Position numbers and translations under genes: made by a program. From DASSNU01 sp035701265 (lineage in GTDB: Bacteria > Gemmatimonadota > Gemmatimonadetes > Gemmatimonadales > Gemmatimonadaceae), in NCBI GenBank assembly GCA_035701265.1, contig DASSNU010000020.1, positions 1-64,000 of the forward strand: a DNA stretch of 64,000 nucleotides, in the 5' to 3' direction. Below are positions 34,968-43,801 of this stretch, one piece after another (position 1 is the first letter of the stretch; each line of letters begins with the position of its first letter). The notes under the pieces are model-generated. The model did no database searches. It saw only the letters and a list, made by a program, of their open reading frames with translations, and was not told the DNA's origin.

Positions 34968-35390
34968 TTACGGATCGCACTTGGGCTCGCCTTCCACCGT
35001 CGCGACACCGGCCGACGTCGAACCGTCGCCCATGAAGATGTCGCACCCCTTCGACGTGGCGCTGTGCGTCGCGGTCGCGTTCCAACCGTTGCCGCTCAGC
35101 GCAGCCGTCACCGTCACGCCGGCCGACGGCACGAAGTGCGTCGTCGCGTCGAGCTCGGTTGCCGTGCCACCGATGTTGCTGGCGGTACCGGCCAGGTACA
35201 CCTGGTTGTCGGAGAAGTACGCCTCTTCGGCGGTGGCCAGGTTGCGCAGGTCCGACTTCATCGAAGCCAGATACGCCTTCTCCTTCGTGCTGGCGAACTT
35301 CGGAATCGCGATCGCGGCGAGAATGCCGATGATGACCACGACGATCAGAAGCTCGATCAGCGTAAAGCCCTTCTTGCTGTTCATCTGCAT
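34968..35390 (-). CDS. Type IV pilin (PilA-like major pilin)
   Basis: The 140-residue prepilin has a class III/IVa signal: MQMNSKKGFTLIELLIVVVI, cut after the glycine by prepilin peptidase, leaving phenylalanine first and the E5 residue. A hydrophobic helix follows, then a globular domain with a closing pair of cysteines (SKGCDIF and EPKCDP) forming the D-loop disulfide. ATG 35390 is preceded by GGAGGAGC. No assembly ATPase, secretin or peptidase gene is in the window. A sigma-54-like promoter is about 72 bases before the ATG at the expected start, a common control for pilA. Confidence 0.9.
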   Translation of the reverse strand: MQMNSKKGFTLIELLIVVVIIGILAAIAIPKFASTKEKAYLASMKSDLRNLATAEEAYFSDNQVYLAGTASNIGGTATELDATTHFVPSAGVTVTAALSGNGWNATATHSATSKGCDIFMGDGSTSAGVATVEGEPKCDP

Positions 35391-35817
35391 GGTGGAGCTC
35401 CTCCTGGTGCGTTTCGTCGCGAGCGGAATTGCTGGCGGACGGTGACGGGTATGTTCCACGGGGACCTCGGAAAGCAGGGTCGGTGCCAATCGCGGCACGT
35501 CTCTCAACTGTCCACAGCACAACGGGTTAGAGCGTTTCTCCCTCTCTTGGAAACCCCTAATTCGGTTGCGCTTTGCGAAAAGCCCGGCAGACTGCGAGAC
35601 GACCGGCTCCCCACCATTTCCCCCGTTCAGAGACGGACAAACGCACGCATGGCAACGCGCTCCCAGAACGCTGTTTCGCTTTCCGACACCACCGCTGCGC
35701 ACCGGGAACTTTGCACCGGGCACCACGACCGAATGGCATCGATTCGTGACACATACGCTCCTTCCATCCTCTATCCCACCGTGCGTTAAATTGGATCAGG
35801 ACCCGTCTTCCACTCCC
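35391..35817. other. Divergent intergenic region between pilin and sucA
   Basis: Apart from the sigma-54-type element, this 427-base AT-richer stretch has no gene. The sucA promoter must lie here; no convincing -35/-10 was found. Confidence 0.4.
35471..35488 (-). promoter_or_regulatory. Sigma-54-type (-24/-12) promoter of the pilin gene
   Basis: Reading the minus strand, TGGCAC (complement of 35483-35488), six bases, then TGCTTT (complement of 35471-35476) matches TGGCACG-N4-TTGCW, with the GG and GC pairs at the required spacing. Transcription would begin near 35462. Confidence 0.6.
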
Positions 35818-38607
35818 ATGAGCAGCCTCCCGATCATCAGCGCCTTCAACGACGGCTACGTGGCCGAGCTGTACGAGGCCTACCGGCGCGACCCGGCCTC
35901 GGTCGATGAGTCGTGGCGCCAACTGTTCCGCTTCGCCGCTACCCTCGCCGTCGCTCCGGGAGGGGGAGCCGCGCCCTCGGCCGATCCGGCATATCTCCGC
36001 AAGGTTGCCGGCGCCGCCGCGCTCCTGCAGGCGATCCGCCAGTACGGCCATCTCGACGTCACTCTCGATCCGCTCGGCTCGCCGCCGATGGGCGCCGCCG
36101 AGCTGCGTCCCGAGTTCCACGGCATCTCCGAGAGCGATCTGGCCACCATACCCGGCCAGGCGCTCGGCTTTCCGGAAGGGACCACCGCGGCCGACGCCGT
36201 CGCGCACCTGCGCCAGCGCTACTCCTCCACGATGGGCTTCGAGTTCGAGCACATTGGCGATGAGAGCGAGCGCGACTGGTTCCGCACGATGATCGAGGGA
36301 GACGAGATGCGGCGCACGCTCTCCACCGAGGAGAAGCTCGCCGTACTCCGCCGCCTCACGCAGGTGGATGGACTGGAGCGCTTCCTCGGCCGCGTCTATC
36401 TCGGCTACAAGCGCTTCTCCATCGAAGGGACGGACGTCCTGGTCCCGATGATCGACGCCGCGCTCGAGCAGGTGGCGGAGCTCGGGATGCGCGAGGTCGT
36501 GATCGGCATGGCGCACCGCGGCCGGATCAACGTGCTGGCGCACATTCTCGACAAGCCGTACGAGGTGGTGTTCGGCGAGTTCGAGGGGAAGCACGCCATG
36601 ACCAACGCGGCGAGCGGTACGGGAGACGTGAAGTACCATCTGGGCGCCACGTCGGAGCATCGGTTGGCTCGCGGCGGCACGATCGCGGTGCGTCTCATGC
36701 CCAATCCGAGCCACCTGGAGTTCGTGAATCCGGTGCTCGAGGGAGCGGCGCGCGCGCTGCAGCAGCGGAGCACGCCCTCGGGTGAGACACTGCGCGCGTC
36801 GGGCGTGCTCCCGATTCTGGTGCATGGCGACGCGGCGTTCCCCGGCGAGGGCGTGGTGGCGGAGACGCTCAACCTGTCGCAACTCCGCGGCTACGCCACC
36901 GGCGGCACGCTGCACGTGATCGCCAACAACCAGCTCGGCTTCACCACCGATCCGCGCGACGGTCGCTCCACGTACTACGCCAGCGATCTCGCCAAGGGGT
37001 TCGAGATCCCGATCGTGCACGTGAACGCGGACGACGCCGAGTCGTGCATCGCCGCGGTGTGGCTGGGCGTGGCGTACCGGATGCGCTTCGGGAAGGACTT
37101 CCTGATCGACGTGGTGGGCTATCGCCGTCACGGGCACAACGAGACGGATGAGCCGTCCTTCACGCAGCCGTTGTTGTACGCGAAGGTCCGCTCGCACCCC
37201 ACGCCGGTGCAGCTGTGGGCGCAGCGGCTGGAGCGTGAAGGCGTGGCGACTGCTGAGGACGCGCAGCGGATCGACGCCGAGGTGCAGGGAATCTTCGAGC
37301 GCGCGCACAAGGCGGTGGCTGCCGCGGAAGACACCGCCGAGCCTGCGGCCGCTGCACCGCGCACGCCGGTGGAGACCGCGGTCTCCGCCGAGCAGCTCAT
37401 CGCGCTCAATGAGCGGCTGCTCGTCTGGCCCACGGACTTTCATCCGCTCCCCAAGCAGGCCAGGCAGTTCGAGCGGCGGCGCTCGGGGCTGCAGGAGGGC
37501 GGCATCGACTGGGGGCACGCGGAGGCGCTGGCGTTCGCGTCGCTGCTCGCGCACGGGATCCCGGTGCGCCTCACCGGGCAGGATGTGGAGCGCGGGACTT
37601 TCAGCCACCGGCAGGCGGTGCTGCACGATCATGAGACCGGCGGAACGTACACGCCGCTCGCGCACGTGGGCGCACCGGGCGTCACCTTCGAGATCTACAA
37701 CAGCCCGCTCTCGGAGACGGCGGCGCTCGGCTTCGAGTACGGCTACAGCGTGACCTGGCCGGACGCCCTGGTGCTCTGGGAAGCGCAGTTCGGCGATTTC
37801 GCGAACGTGGCGCAGCCGATCATCGACCAGTACCTGGCCGCCGACCGCGCCAAGTGGGGACAGGATTCCTCGCTCGTCCTCCTGCTCCCGCACGGCTACG
37901 AGGGGCAAGGGCCCGAGCACTCCAGCGCGCGTCTCGAGCGCTTCCTGCAGCTCTGCGCGGAAGGGAACATGGAGGTGGCGTACCCCTCCACCCCAGCGCA
38001 GTACTTCCACGTGCTGCGTGCGCAGGCGATGTCGGTCACGCGCCGTCCTCTGGTGCTCATGCAGCCCAAGAGCCTGCTCCGTCTCCCCGCCGCGGCGTCG
38101 CGGCTGGAGGATCTCACCGCGGGGCGCTTCCGCACCGTGATCGACGATCCGCGCATGGAGACGGCCGGCCGCGGCGCGGACGGCGAGAGCGCGGCGCCGC
38201 GACGGGAGACCGTGCGGCGCGTGGTGCTGTGCAGCGGGAAGCTCTACTACGATCTCATCGCCGCCGAGCCGGGCTCGCAGGTGGCACTGGTGCGCGTGGA
38301 GCGGTTGTATCCGTGGCCTCACGAGGAGCTCAGCGCGGTGCTCGACGGCTACCCGGGCGCGGAGGAGATCGTGTGGGCGCAGGAGGAGCCGCGGAACATG
38401 GGCGCGTGGACCTTCGCCGCGCCGCGACTGCGCGCCGTGGTGGGGAACACCATCCCCATCCGGTACGTTGGTCGCCCGGAGAGAGCGAGTCCCGCGGAGG
38501 GGTACAAGGCCGCGCACGATGCGGAGCAGGCGCGCATCGTGTCCGACGCGCTGCAGCCCGCCGCGGAGCCGCGCGAGAAGCGGCGCGCGGCGCGTGCCGC
38601 ACGGTAG
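35818..38607 (+). CDS. sucA: 2-oxoglutarate dehydrogenase E1 component
   Basis: The 929-residue thiamine-diphosphate enzyme decarboxylates 2-oxoglutarate in the citric acid cycle. It has the N-terminal E2-binding helix (ISAFNDGYVAELYEAYRRDP), the E1 motif GMAHRGRINVLAHIL, SGTGDVKYHLG, the TPP/Mg block with IHVNADDAESC and the C-terminal transketolase-like half with VLWEAQFGDFANVAQPIIDQ. ATG 35818 matches the E1 start. The window contains no sucB or lpd, so the E2 and E3 partners lie elsewhere. It is 75 bases before the PIG-L gene. Confidence 0.96.
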   Translation: MSSLPIISAFNDGYVAELYEAYRRDPASVDESWRQLFRFAATLAVAPGGGAAPSADPAYLRKVAGAAALLQAIRQYGHLDVTLDPLGSPPMGAAELRPEFHGISESDLATIPGQALGFPEGTTAADAVAHLRQRYSSTMGFEFEHIGDESERDWFRTMIEGDEMRRTLSTEEKLAVLRRLTQVDGLERFLGRVYLGYKRFSIEGTDVLVPMIDAALEQVAELGMREVVIGMAHRGRINVLAHILDKPYEVVFGEFEGKHAMTNAASGTGDVKYHLGATSEHRLARGGTIAVRLMPNPSHLEFVNPVLEGAARALQQRSTPSGETLRASGVLPILVHGDAAFPGEGVVAETLNLSQLRGYATGGTLHVIANNQLGFTTDPRDGRSTYYASDLAKGFEIPIVHVNADDAESCIAAVWLGVAYRMRFGKDFLIDVVGYRRHGHNETDEPSFTQPLLYAKVRSHPTPVQLWAQRLEREGVATAEDAQRIDAEVQGIFERAHKAVAAAEDTAEPAAAAPRTPVETAVSAEQLIALNERLLVWPTDFHPLPKQARQFERRRSGLQEGGIDWGHAEALAFASLLAHGIPVRLTGQDVERGTFSHRQAVLHDHETGGTYTPLAHVGAPGVTFEIYNSPLSETAALGFEYGYSVTWPDALVLWEAQFGDFANVAQPIIDQYLAADRAKWGQDSSLVLLLPHGYEGQGPEHSSARLERFLQLCAEGNMEVAYPSTPAQYFHVLRAQAMSVTRRPLVLMQPKSLLRLPAAASRLEDLTAGRFRTVIDDPRMETAGRGADGESAAPRRETVRRVVLCSGKLYYDLIAAEPGSQVALVRVERLYPWPHEELSAVLDGYPGAEEIVWAQEEPRNMGAWTFAAPRLRAVVGNTIPIRYVGRPERASPAEGYKAAHDAEQARIVSDALQPAAEPREKRRAARAAR

Positions 38608-38712
38608 CCGCGCCGCGGGCAGCGCCCCGCCCGCCGCGCTCAGGGCGGTGGCGTGGGAACCGAGTAGCGGCGCGCTCAGTGCATGGCGCCGCGTGATGCC
38701 GACGACAACCGG

Positions 38713-41421
38713 ATGCCGATGACCCGACGACTGTTCTTCATTCTCGCCATCGTCTGTCTCGCCGCGCCGCGCTCCTCGATGGCCCAGGAGCGCGGCGCGT
38801 CCGCGCTCGGCGGGCTCGTCCAGGGTTTGGGGATGACGCCGCGCGTGCTCATGATCGGCGCGCACCCGGACGACGAGGACACGCGCCTCATCGCCTGGCT
38901 CGCGCGCGGCCGCCACGTGGAGACCGCGTATCTGGCGCTCACCCGTGGCGACGGCGGACAGAATCTCATCGGCAACGAGCTGGGCGAGGCGCTTGGCATC
39001 ATCCGTACGGAGGAGCTGCTCGCCGCGCGCCGCGTGGATGGCGGACATCAGTACTTCACGCGCGCGTACGATTTCGGCTTCTCCAAGACTGCCGATGAGG
39101 CCTTCTCGCACTGGCCGCACGACTCGGTACTCGGCGACGTCGTCAAGATCGTTCGCGCCTTCCGCCCGCAGGTGATCGTGTCGGTGTTCTCCGGCACGCC
39201 GCGCGACGGGCACGGACAGCACCAGGTGGCCGGGATCGTCGCGCGCGAGGCATTCGATGCCGCGGCCGACACGGTGCGCTTTCCGGTCGCGCGCTTCGGC
39301 GCGGCGTGGACGCCGCTCAAGCTGTACGAGGCCGCACGCTTCCGGCGCGAGGACGCCACGCTGTCGTTCGACGTGGGCGCCTACGATCCGCTGCTCGGGC
39401 GGACGTACGCGGAGATCGCTGGTGAGAGCCGCTCGCAGCACAAGTCGCAGGGGTTCGGCGTGCTCCAGCGGAAGGGGAGCATGATGGACTACGTGGCGCT
39501 CCTCCGCTCGCGCGTGAGCGGGCCGAGCGGCGGTGCGAAGGAGCGCTCGCTCTTCGACGGGGTGGACACCACCTGGACTCGGCTGCGCGCGGCCGTTGCG
39601 TCGCGCGGCACCGCCGCCGCGCGCGCTGCGCTCGATTCGCTCCCCGCCGCGGTGGACGCGGCACAGCGCGCGATGAACCTCGTCGCGCCGGCCACGATGG
39701 TCCCCTCGCTCGTGCGCGTGCGCCGTTTGCTCGACGCGGTGGCAGCGGGTGCGTCGCGCGATCTCGACGTGGAACGCACGCTCGCCGATGGCCGCGATCG
39801 CGCCAACCGCGCGATCCTGCTCGCCCTCGGCATCGACGCTGAAGCGACTACCTCGCACTCCGTGGTGGCCACCGGCGACTCTGCGCGCGCGCAGCTCGCC
39901 ATCTACGACCAGGGCGCGCGCGACGTGCGGGTTGTAGTGGAGCGTGACGGCCGCGCCGCGGCGGACACCGTTCCCGTTGCCGCGGGGAGCGCGCTCATCG
40001 ACACGCTGTGGATCCACGCGCCGTCCGCCGATGCGGTGATGGCCAATGCACGACGGGCCACGAGCGGGAGCGCGGACGCTGCGCCTTCCGCGCGCGCGCA
40101 TGCGCTCGCCTCCGGCGATGGCGCGGCGGACGACAGCCACGATGCGCACGCGAGCGACCTCGGTGCGGCCGGCGGCGCGCTGCTGCCGTACAATCCGTGG
40201 TGGCTGGTCCGCCCGCGTGCGGGAGATCTCTTCTCCGTGCCGGTGACCGGCCGCGCGGAGGACGCGCTCCCCGCGGGAATGGAGCTGCACGCCGCCGTGC
40301 TCGTCGATGGCGTGAGCGTGCCGCTCACGGTGCCGGTGGTGCACCAGTACGCCGATCCGGTGCTCGGCGAGATCGACGATCCGCTGGTGGACGCGCCCGC
40401 CATCTCGGTGACGCTCGATCGCACGGCGGAGTACGCGGCCGCCGGCGCGGCGCTCGACCGGACGATCCGCGTGACGCTCCGCTCGGCGTCGCCGGAGGCG
40501 CGTCGCGTGACCGTGCGCGTGGTCGCGCCGAGCGGTCTCCGCGCCGACAGCGCAGCGCGCACCGTGCAGGTGAGCGCGTTCGGCGAGACGCACGCCGACT
40601 TCAGGCTTACCGGACGGCTCCCTGCCGGGAGCGACACGGTCCGGGTGGTGGCGGAGAGCGACGGCGCGCGGTACGAGAGCGGGTACGTGCCGATCTCCTA
40701 CCCGCACATCCGTCCGCAGAAGCTCTACCGGCCGGCGTCGCTCGTGCTCGACGTGGTAGACCTCGCGCTCCCGAGGGGGCTCACCGTGGCGTACATTCCC
40801 GGCGTGGGGGACAACGTGGCCCCCACGCTGGAGCAGCTCGGCATTCCGGTGACGGTGATCGATCCCGCGGATGTCGCGTCGGCGGATCTCAGCGCGTATC
40901 GCGCGGTGGTGATCGGGCCGCGCGCGTACGAGGCGCATGTCGAGCTGGCGCAGGCCAACCCGCATCTGTTCGCGTACGTTCGGTCGGGCGGCACGCTGGT
41001 GGTGCAGTACGGGCAGTACGAGATGACGGCGCCCGGGATGATGCCGTATCCCATCACGCTCGCGCGACCGCACGATCGAGTGACCGACGAGAACGCCGCG
41101 GTGACGATCCTCGATCCCTCCGCGCGCGTGCTCACCGCGCCGAACGCGATCACGCCGGCGGACTTCGACGGATGGGTTCAGGAGCGATCGCTGTACATGC
41201 CGCACACCTTCGCATCCGAGTACACACCGGTGCTCTCGATGCACGATCCCGGCGAGCCGCCCAACCAGGGCGCGGTCCTGCTCGCGCACGTGGGGGAGGG
41301 GATGTACGTGTACACCACGCTCTCGTTCTTCCGGCAACTGCCGGCGGGCAATCCGGGTGCGGCGCGCCTGTTCGTGAACCTGCTCGCCGCCGGCAGCGCG
41401 GCGAGCGCGCCCACGCCGTGA
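38713..41421 (+). CDS. Exported PIG-L/LmbE-family deacetylase with long C-terminal region
   Basis: The 902-residue protein has a signal peptide (MTRRLFFILAIVCLAA, ending near SSMAQ) and a PIG-L domain (about 45-210) with the zinc site IGAHPDDED and the GHGQHQVAG histidine motif; members remove acetyl groups from N-acetyl sugars. A long region follows with several beta-sandwich-like repeats (VRVRVVAPSG, SYVPISYPHIRPQKLY) and a PIG-L-associated ending seen in large exported relatives (about 800-900 residues). The start is ATG 38713 or 38719; an in-frame ATG at 38683 is also possible. The substrate is unknown, probably an extracytoplasmic amino sugar. Confidence 0.85.
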   Translation: MPMTRRLFFILAIVCLAAPRSSMAQERGASALGGLVQGLGMTPRVLMIGAHPDDEDTRLIAWLARGRHVETAYLALTRGDGGQNLIGNELGEALGIIRTEELLAARRVDGGHQYFTRAYDFGFSKTADEAFSHWPHDSVLGDVVKIVRAFRPQVIVSVFSGTPRDGHGQHQVAGIVAREAFDAAADTVRFPVARFGAAWTPLKLYEAARFRREDATLSFDVGAYDPLLGRTYAEIAGESRSQHKSQGFGVLQRKGSMMDYVALLRSRVSGPSGGAKERSLFDGVDTTWTRLRAAVASRGTAAARAALDSLPAAVDAAQRAMNLVAPATMVPSLVRVRRLLDAVAAGASRDLDVERTLADGRDRANRAILLALGIDAEATTSHSVVATGDSARAQLAIYDQGARDVRVVVERDGRAAADTVPVAAGSALIDTLWIHAPSADAVMANARRATSGSADAAPSARAHALASGDGAADDSHDAHASDLGAAGGALLPYNPWWLVRPRAGDLFSVPVTGRAEDALPAGMELHAAVLVDGVSVPLTVPVVHQYADPVLGEIDDPLVDAPAISVTLDRTAEYAAAGAALDRTIRVTLRSASPEARRVTVRVVAPSGLRADSAARTVQVSAFGETHADFRLTGRLPAGSDTVRVVAESDGARYESGYVPISYPHIRPQKLYRPASLVLDVVDLALPRGLTVAYIPGVGDNVAPTLEQLGIPVTVIDPADVASADLSAYRAVVIGPRAYEAHVELAQANPHLFAYVRSGGTLVVQYGQYEMTAPGMMPYPITLARPHDRVTDENAAVTILDPSARVLTAPNAITPADFDGWVQERSLYMPHTFASEYTPVLSMHDPGEPPNQGAVLLAHVGEGMYVYTTLSFFRQLPAGNPGAARLFVNLLAAGSAASAPTP

Positions 41422-41537
41422 GGATGAACGCGGTGTTCCCCACGGCCGCGCGTGCGACGCCGATGTCCGGAGCGGGCACGGCAGAGTGTGCGGCTCGCGG
41501 CTGCGGCCGCGCACGTGGCGCACGCGCTCACGCATGG

Positions 41538-42578
41538 ATGTCGCGCGCTGCCGCGGCGGTGCTCGCTGTGATCCTCTCGCTCGTCGCCGGGGCGTGCGGC
41601 AACGGGGGGCGCACGGTGCTCACCGTGTACTCGCCGCACGGCAGCGAGCTGCTCGGCTACTACGAGAACGCGTTCGAGCAGGCGCACCCCAACATCGACG
41701 TGCAGTGGGTGGACATGGGGTCGCAGGAGGTGCTCGAGCGCATCCGGGCGGAGAAGGCCAACCCGCAGGCGGACGTCTGGTTCGGCGCGCCGGCCGACAT
41801 GTTCGAGCGCGCCGCGCGCGAGGGACTGCTCGCGCCATATCGGCCGTCGTGGGCGAGCGCCGTGCCGCCGGAAGCGCACGACAGCACCGATCTGTGGTAC
41901 GGCACCTATCTCACCCCCGAGGTGATCGCGTACAACAGCGACGTGGTGAGCGACTCGGAAGCGCCGAAAGATTGGGACGACGTGCTCGACCCCAAGTGGA
42001 AGGGGAAGGTGCTCATCCGCGATCCCATCGCCTCGGGGTCGATGCGCGCCATCTTCGGCGGGATCATCGCGCGCTCGATCGCGCGCACGGGCTCGCCGGA
42101 GGCCGGCTACGACTGGCTGCGCCGGCTCGATGCGAGCACCAAGGAGTACACGCTCAATCCGCCCATCCTGTACCAGAAGCTCGGGCGTCGCGAAGGGATC
42201 ATCACGCTCTACAACATGCCCGACATCGCCACGCTGCAGCAGCGATTCGGGATTCCGGTGAAGTACGTGATTCCGCGCAGCGGGACGCCGATCCTGGTAG
42301 ATGCCATCGCCATCGTACGCGGCACGCATCATCCCGCAGAGGCGCGCGAGTTCTACGAGTTCGTCACGTCGCAGCACGCGCTGATCGAGGCGGCGCGGCG
42401 GTTCCTTCGCATCCCCGCGCGCACGGACATTCCGCAGGACTCGCTCCCCGACTGGATTCGCGAGGCGAACAAGGAGCTCAAGCCGCTCCCGGTGGATCGT
42501 GCGCTCGTGGCGGCGCACCTGGACGAGTGGATGCAGTACTGGGACACGAACATCCGCAACCAGAGCCGCGACCGGTGA
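41538..42578 (+). CDS. Substrate-binding lipoprotein of an iron-type ABC importer
   Basis: The 346-residue protein has a lipobox (SLVAGACG) and the Fbp/AfuA-like fold of ferric-iron binding proteins: LTVYSPHGSELLGYYENAFEQ, WYGTYLTPEVIAYN and the conserved hinge VLIRDPIASG. Iron is the best guess, but spermidine or sugar-phosphate ligands are possible. ATG 41538 gives a compact signal; ATG 41424 would add 38 residues. Its TGA overlaps the GTG of the ATPase gene, and the fused permease follows, making a complete import operon. Confidence 0.85.
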   Translation: MSRAAAAVLAVILSLVAGACGNGGRTVLTVYSPHGSELLGYYENAFEQAHPNIDVQWVDMGSQEVLERIRAEKANPQADVWFGAPADMFERAAREGLLAPYRPSWASAVPPEAHDSTDLWYGTYLTPEVIAYNSDVVSDSEAPKDWDDVLDPKWKGKVLIRDPIASGSMRAIFGGIIARSIARTGSPEAGYDWLRRLDASTKEYTLNPPILYQKLGRREGIITLYNMPDIATLQQRFGIPVKYVIPRSGTPILVDAIAIVRGTHHPAEAREFYEFVTSQHALIEAARRFLRIPARTDIPQDSLPDWIREANKELKPLPVDRALVAAHLDEWMQYWDTNIRNQSRDR

Positions 42579-43795
42579 GCGCGGGCGCCCTCTCGCTGCA
42601 GCAGCTCACGCGCCGCTACGGCCGGACGACGGCGGTCGATGGGCTGTCGCTCGAGCTGCCGCGCGGCGAGCTGCTCGCGCTGATCGGCGCGTCGGGCTCC
42701 GGCAAGACCACCACGCTCCGCATGGTGGCGGGGTACGAGACGCCGGACGCGGGGCGCGTGGTGATCGACGGGCGCGACATCACGCGCGTCCCGCCGCAGC
42801 GCCGCGACTTCGGCATGGTCTTCCAGCACTACGCGCTCTTCCCGCACATGACCGTGGGGCAGAACGTGGCGTTCGGGCTGGAGGCGCGCGGGGTGGGGCG
42901 CGCGGAGCGAGAGCAGCGCGCGGCGCGTGCGCTCGCCGGGGTGGGGCTCGCCGGCGCGGAGGGACGCGCGGTGCAGTCGCTCTCCGGCGGGGAGCAGCAG
43001 CGCGTCGCCCTCGCGCGTGCACTCGTGGTGGAGCCGCGTGTGCTGCTGCTGGACGAGCCGCTCTCCAACCTCGATCCCACGCTGCGACGCACCATGCGCG
43101 CGGAGCTCCGCGCCACGCTCCACCGGCTGGGCGTCACCGCGCTCTTCGTGACGCACGATCAGGAAGACGCGTTCGCCATCGCCGACCGCGTCGCGCTCCT
43201 CAGCCGCGGCCGGCTGCTGCAGGTGGGCGCGGCGGAGGAGCTGTACGATTGCCCCGCCTCGCGCGCGGTGGCGCAGTTCATCGGGCACGCCACCCTCGTC
43301 CGCGCCGAGCGCGTGCGCGACGGCGCATCCGTCGTGGACGGTGGCGCTCCGCTCCCCGCTGCCGCGCGCGACGACGACACGTCGCCGGGCGCCGCCGGTG
43401 CGGAGCGCGCCGCCGCGGCCACGCTGGCCGTGCGCGCGGCTGGCGCCACGGACGCCGATGCGGACGTGGACACGGAGCAGGCGGTGCGCATCACCATCGG
43501 CGGGGTGACGCAGCAGGTGCGCACCTCGTGCTCCGCCACCGCGAACGGCGAGCGCACGGTGCTGGCGGTGCTCCGTCCGGACGCGCTGGCATTCACGTCC
43601 CCCGATCGCACGGATGTGTGGCGCGGCGAGGTGACGGAGCGCCGCTTCGCTGGGGCACTGCTCGCCTATCGCGTCCGGCTGAGCGCGGAGGTGGAGGTGG
43701 AGCTCTACAGCGGCGAGCGCGACGTGCGCGTGGGAGAGCAGGTGGGGGTGCGCGTGTCGCGCGAACCGGTGGCGGTCGTCCCGCTGGAGGACTGA
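42575..43795 (+). CDS. ABC importer ATPase (iron/spermidine type) with TOBE domain
   Basis: The 406-residue ATPase has Walker A GASGSGKTTT, signature LSGGEQQRVALARA, Walker B LLLDEPLSNLDP and switch TLFVTHDQEDA. A C-terminal TOBE domain (about 320-400) ends with FTSPDRTDVWRGEVTERRF. An Ala/Asp-rich linker of about 50 residues lies between the domains, longer than usual. The GTG start overlaps the binding-protein gene. Together with the fused permease it forms a FbpABC-like importer. Confidence 0.93.
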   Translation: MSAGALSLQQLTRRYGRTTAVDGLSLELPRGELLALIGASGSGKTTTLRMVAGYETPDAGRVVIDGRDITRVPPQRRDFGMVFQHYALFPHMTVGQNVAFGLEARGVGRAEREQRAARALAGVGLAGAEGRAVQSLSGGEQQRVALARALVVEPRVLLLDEPLSNLDPTLRRTMRAELRATLHRLGVTALFVTHDQEDAFAIADRVALLSRGRLLQVGAAEELYDCPASRAVAQFIGHATLVRAERVRDGASVVDGGAPLPAAARDDDTSPGAAGAERAAAATLAVRAAGATDADADVDTEQAVRITIGGVTQQVRTSCSATANGERTVLAVLRPDALAFTSPDRTDVWRGEVTERRFAGALLAYRVRLSAEVEVELYSGERDVRVGEQVGVRVSREPVAVVPLED

Positions 43796-43801
43796 AGACC
43801 G

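Noticed and set aside
35557..41535. A nearly 2000-codon open frame on the minus strand opposite sucA and the PIG-L gene
   Set aside because: Its translation is an arginine/histidine-rich run with no domain and mirrors the codon bias of the real genes on the plus strand, which are clear enzyme families.
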